NCBI GenBank assembly: GCA_937901285.1
Contig: CALCHI010000456.1
Span: 1 to 7,139, forward strand
Direction: 5' to 3'
DNA from: UBA8437 sp003445035
GTDB lineage: Bacteria; Planctomycetota; Planctomycetia; Planctomycetales; Planctomycetaceae
DNA: 7,139 nt
Shown here: in pieces, positions 6,034-7,139 of the stretch
Layout: every line of letters begins with the position of its first letter
How positions within the stretch are numbered: position 1 is the first letter of the stretch
Position numbers and translations under genes: made by a program
The notes under the pieces: generated by a model
Told to the model about the DNA's origin: nothing
Databases searched by the model: none
Seen by the model: the letters and a program-made list of their open reading frames with translations, nothing else

Positions 6034-7139
6034 ATGAAAACCCTGTTGACGCTGCTGATCCTTTCGGTCGTGACCGCATCGGCTTCTGCCGTCGAACCGG
6101 AATGGAACCAGTTTCGCGGCGGTCGTGGTGACGGTTCGTCTCAGGCCAACGGCATTCCCACGACGTGGAGCGAGACGAAGAACGTGGCCTGGAAGACGTC
6201 GATCTGGGGCAAGGCCTGGTCGTCACCGGTCGTGTGGAAGAACCGGATCTGGGCGACAACCGCGACCGCTGACGGCCGCCGGCTGGCCGTGATGTGCCTG
6301 GACAAAACAACCGGAAAGATCCTCCACGATCAGACCGTCTTCAGGCCGGTCAAACCCCAGTACGGCGACCCGTTCAACAGTTACGCCTCGTCCACAGCAT
6401 GGGTCGAGGACGGCCGCGTCTATATCCACTTCGGCAGCCTGGGCACCGCCTGCCTGGACACCGAAACGTACAAGGTCCTCTGGAAACGAAACGACCTGCC
6501 CTGCAATCACTTCCGTGGTGCCGCCAGCAGCGTCTCGATCCACGGCAACCAGATGTTCCTGCCGTTTGACGGGTCGGACGTCCAGTACGTGGTCGCACTC
6601 GACAAGCGAACCGGAAAAACCCTGTGGCGAACCGATCGCAACGTCGATTTTGGTGGACTCGGCGGGGCGCACAGGAAGGCCTTCTGTACGGCCCGCGTGA
6701 TCACCCACAACGGCCGCGCACAGGTCATCATCCCCGCCGCTTTGGCCACGATGTCATATGACCCGGCCACCGGAGAGGAACTCTGGCGGGTCATGCACGG
6801 CGGTGCCAACACCGCCTGCCCGGCCCTGTTCCACAAGGGTGTGCTGTTCTTCAACAGCGGCGACGTCACCAACCGGCTGATGGCCGTCCGACCCGACGGC
6901 CGCGGCGATGTCACCAAGACCCACGTCAAGTGGGCGACGATGCGGGGAGTTCCCTCCCGGCCGTCAGTCGTGCGGTCCGGCGATGCGATCTACATGGTCA
7001 ACAACGACGGCATCGCTTCGTGCGTCGACACCGCAACCGGCCGCACCCGCTGGGCCAGGCGACTCACCGGCAAGTACTGCGCCTCGCCGATCCTGGTCGG
7101 CGAGAGGGTGTTTTGTTTCGAGGAGGAAAAGGGACTGTG
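6034..7139 (+). CDS. Secreted PQQ-like beta-propeller repeat protein, 3' partial
   Basis: The frame is open for 368 codons from the ATG at 6034 and runs off the window. Residues 1-19 form a signal peptide: Lys2, a hydrophobic core L-L-T-L-L-I-L-S-V-V-T-A, and an A-S-A cleavage site before Val20. The mature protein opens with W-N-Q-F-R-G-G-R-G-D-G (24-34), then W-S-S-P-V-V-W (62-68), the usual start of planctomycete propellers related to BamB and quinoprotein dehydrogenases. Blade-closing repeats with an x-L-D-x-x-T-G-K-x-L-W pattern lie at 88-97, 140-150, 188-198, 241-251 and 330-340, about 45-52 residues apart. A degenerate copy falls near 283-300. One or more blades probably remain outside the window. 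No PQQ-dehydrogenase active site is recognisable, so a structural or binding role is as likely as catalysis. A weak purine stretch (GGAACGAGA, 6018-6026) precedes the start. It lies 72 bases after the ATPase stop, so co-transcription is possible but unproven. Confidence 0.9.
   Translation, partial: MKTLLTLLILSVVTASASAVEPEWNQFRGGRGDGSSQANGIPTTWSETKNVAWKTSIWGKAWSSPVVWKNRIWATTATADGRRLAVMCLDKTTGKILHDQTVFRPVKPQYGDPFNSYASSTAWVEDGRVYIHFGSLGTACLDTETYKVLWKRNDLPCNHFRGAASSVSIHGNQMFLPFDGSDVQYVVALDKRTGKTLWRTDRNVDFGGLGGAHRKAFCTARVITHNGRAQVIIPAALATMSYDPATGEELWRVMHGGANTACPALFHKGVLFFNSGDVTNRLMAVRPDGRGDVTKTHVKWATMRGVPSRPSVVRSGDAIYMVNNDGIASCVDTATGRTRWARRLTGKYCASPILVGERVFCFEEEKGL

Noticed and set aside
6223..6929. 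Minus-strand frames opposite the propeller gene (6223-6708 and 6507-6929)
   Set aside because: The plus frame has a signal peptide and regular propeller repeats throughout. The minus frames have no domain or start context.
1..7139. CRISPR array, tRNA or rRNA gene, insertion sequence, phage or defence genes
   Set aside because: No repeated spacer-like units, no terminal inverted repeats with a transposase, no RNA gene signatures and no such protein motifs were seen on either strand.

Overview
The window is GC-rich, coding on the + strand almost end to end, and looks like planctomycete chromosome. Two things suggest this. The last gene encodes a secreted PQQ-type beta-propeller with the W-x-Q-F-R-G-x-x-G-D-G opening common in planctomycete proteins. 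The transporter genes also carry family variants I associate with that phylum. Shine-Dalgarno sequences are weak or absent, which is also common there. The taxonomic call is inference from protein style, not from a marker gene.

Layout. (1) Bases 1-1918 hold the 3' part of a family 5 (peptide/opine/nickel type) extracellular substrate-binding protein. The frame is open to the left edge, so the real start and the export signal lie upstream. (2) Bases 1919-2003 are a short spacer with a perfect 7-bp hairpin just after the stop. (3) Bases 2004-2996 encode a DppB/YejB-type permease. (4) Bases 3001-4095 encode a DppC/YejE-type permease with a long, YejE-like loop after its first membrane helix. (5) Bases 4102-5961 encode one polypeptide carrying two complete ABC ATPase domains (YejF-like). 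(6) Bases 5962-6033 are a 72-base spacer. (7) From base 6034 past the right edge runs a secreted PQQ-like beta-propeller protein, cut off by the window end.

The first four genes form one transporter operon in the order binding protein - permease - permease - fused ATPase. This is the order of enterobacterial yejABEF. The binding protein would capture a peptide-like ligand outside the inner membrane, the two permeases would form the channel, and the fused ATPase would supply both nucleotide-binding domains. The gaps between the last three genes (4 and 6 bases) imply co-translation. The ligand cannot be read from the sequence. The propeller gene is on the same strand and may be co-transcribed or independent; its role is unknown.

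I saw no mobile element, tRNA, rRNA, CRISPR array, phage gene or toxin/defence module. The points most worth a second look are lineage-style modifications of a known transporter: a helical N-terminal extension on the binding protein, a long linker inside the fused ATPase, an altered loop motif in the second permease, and an A8 run inside the first permease gene.
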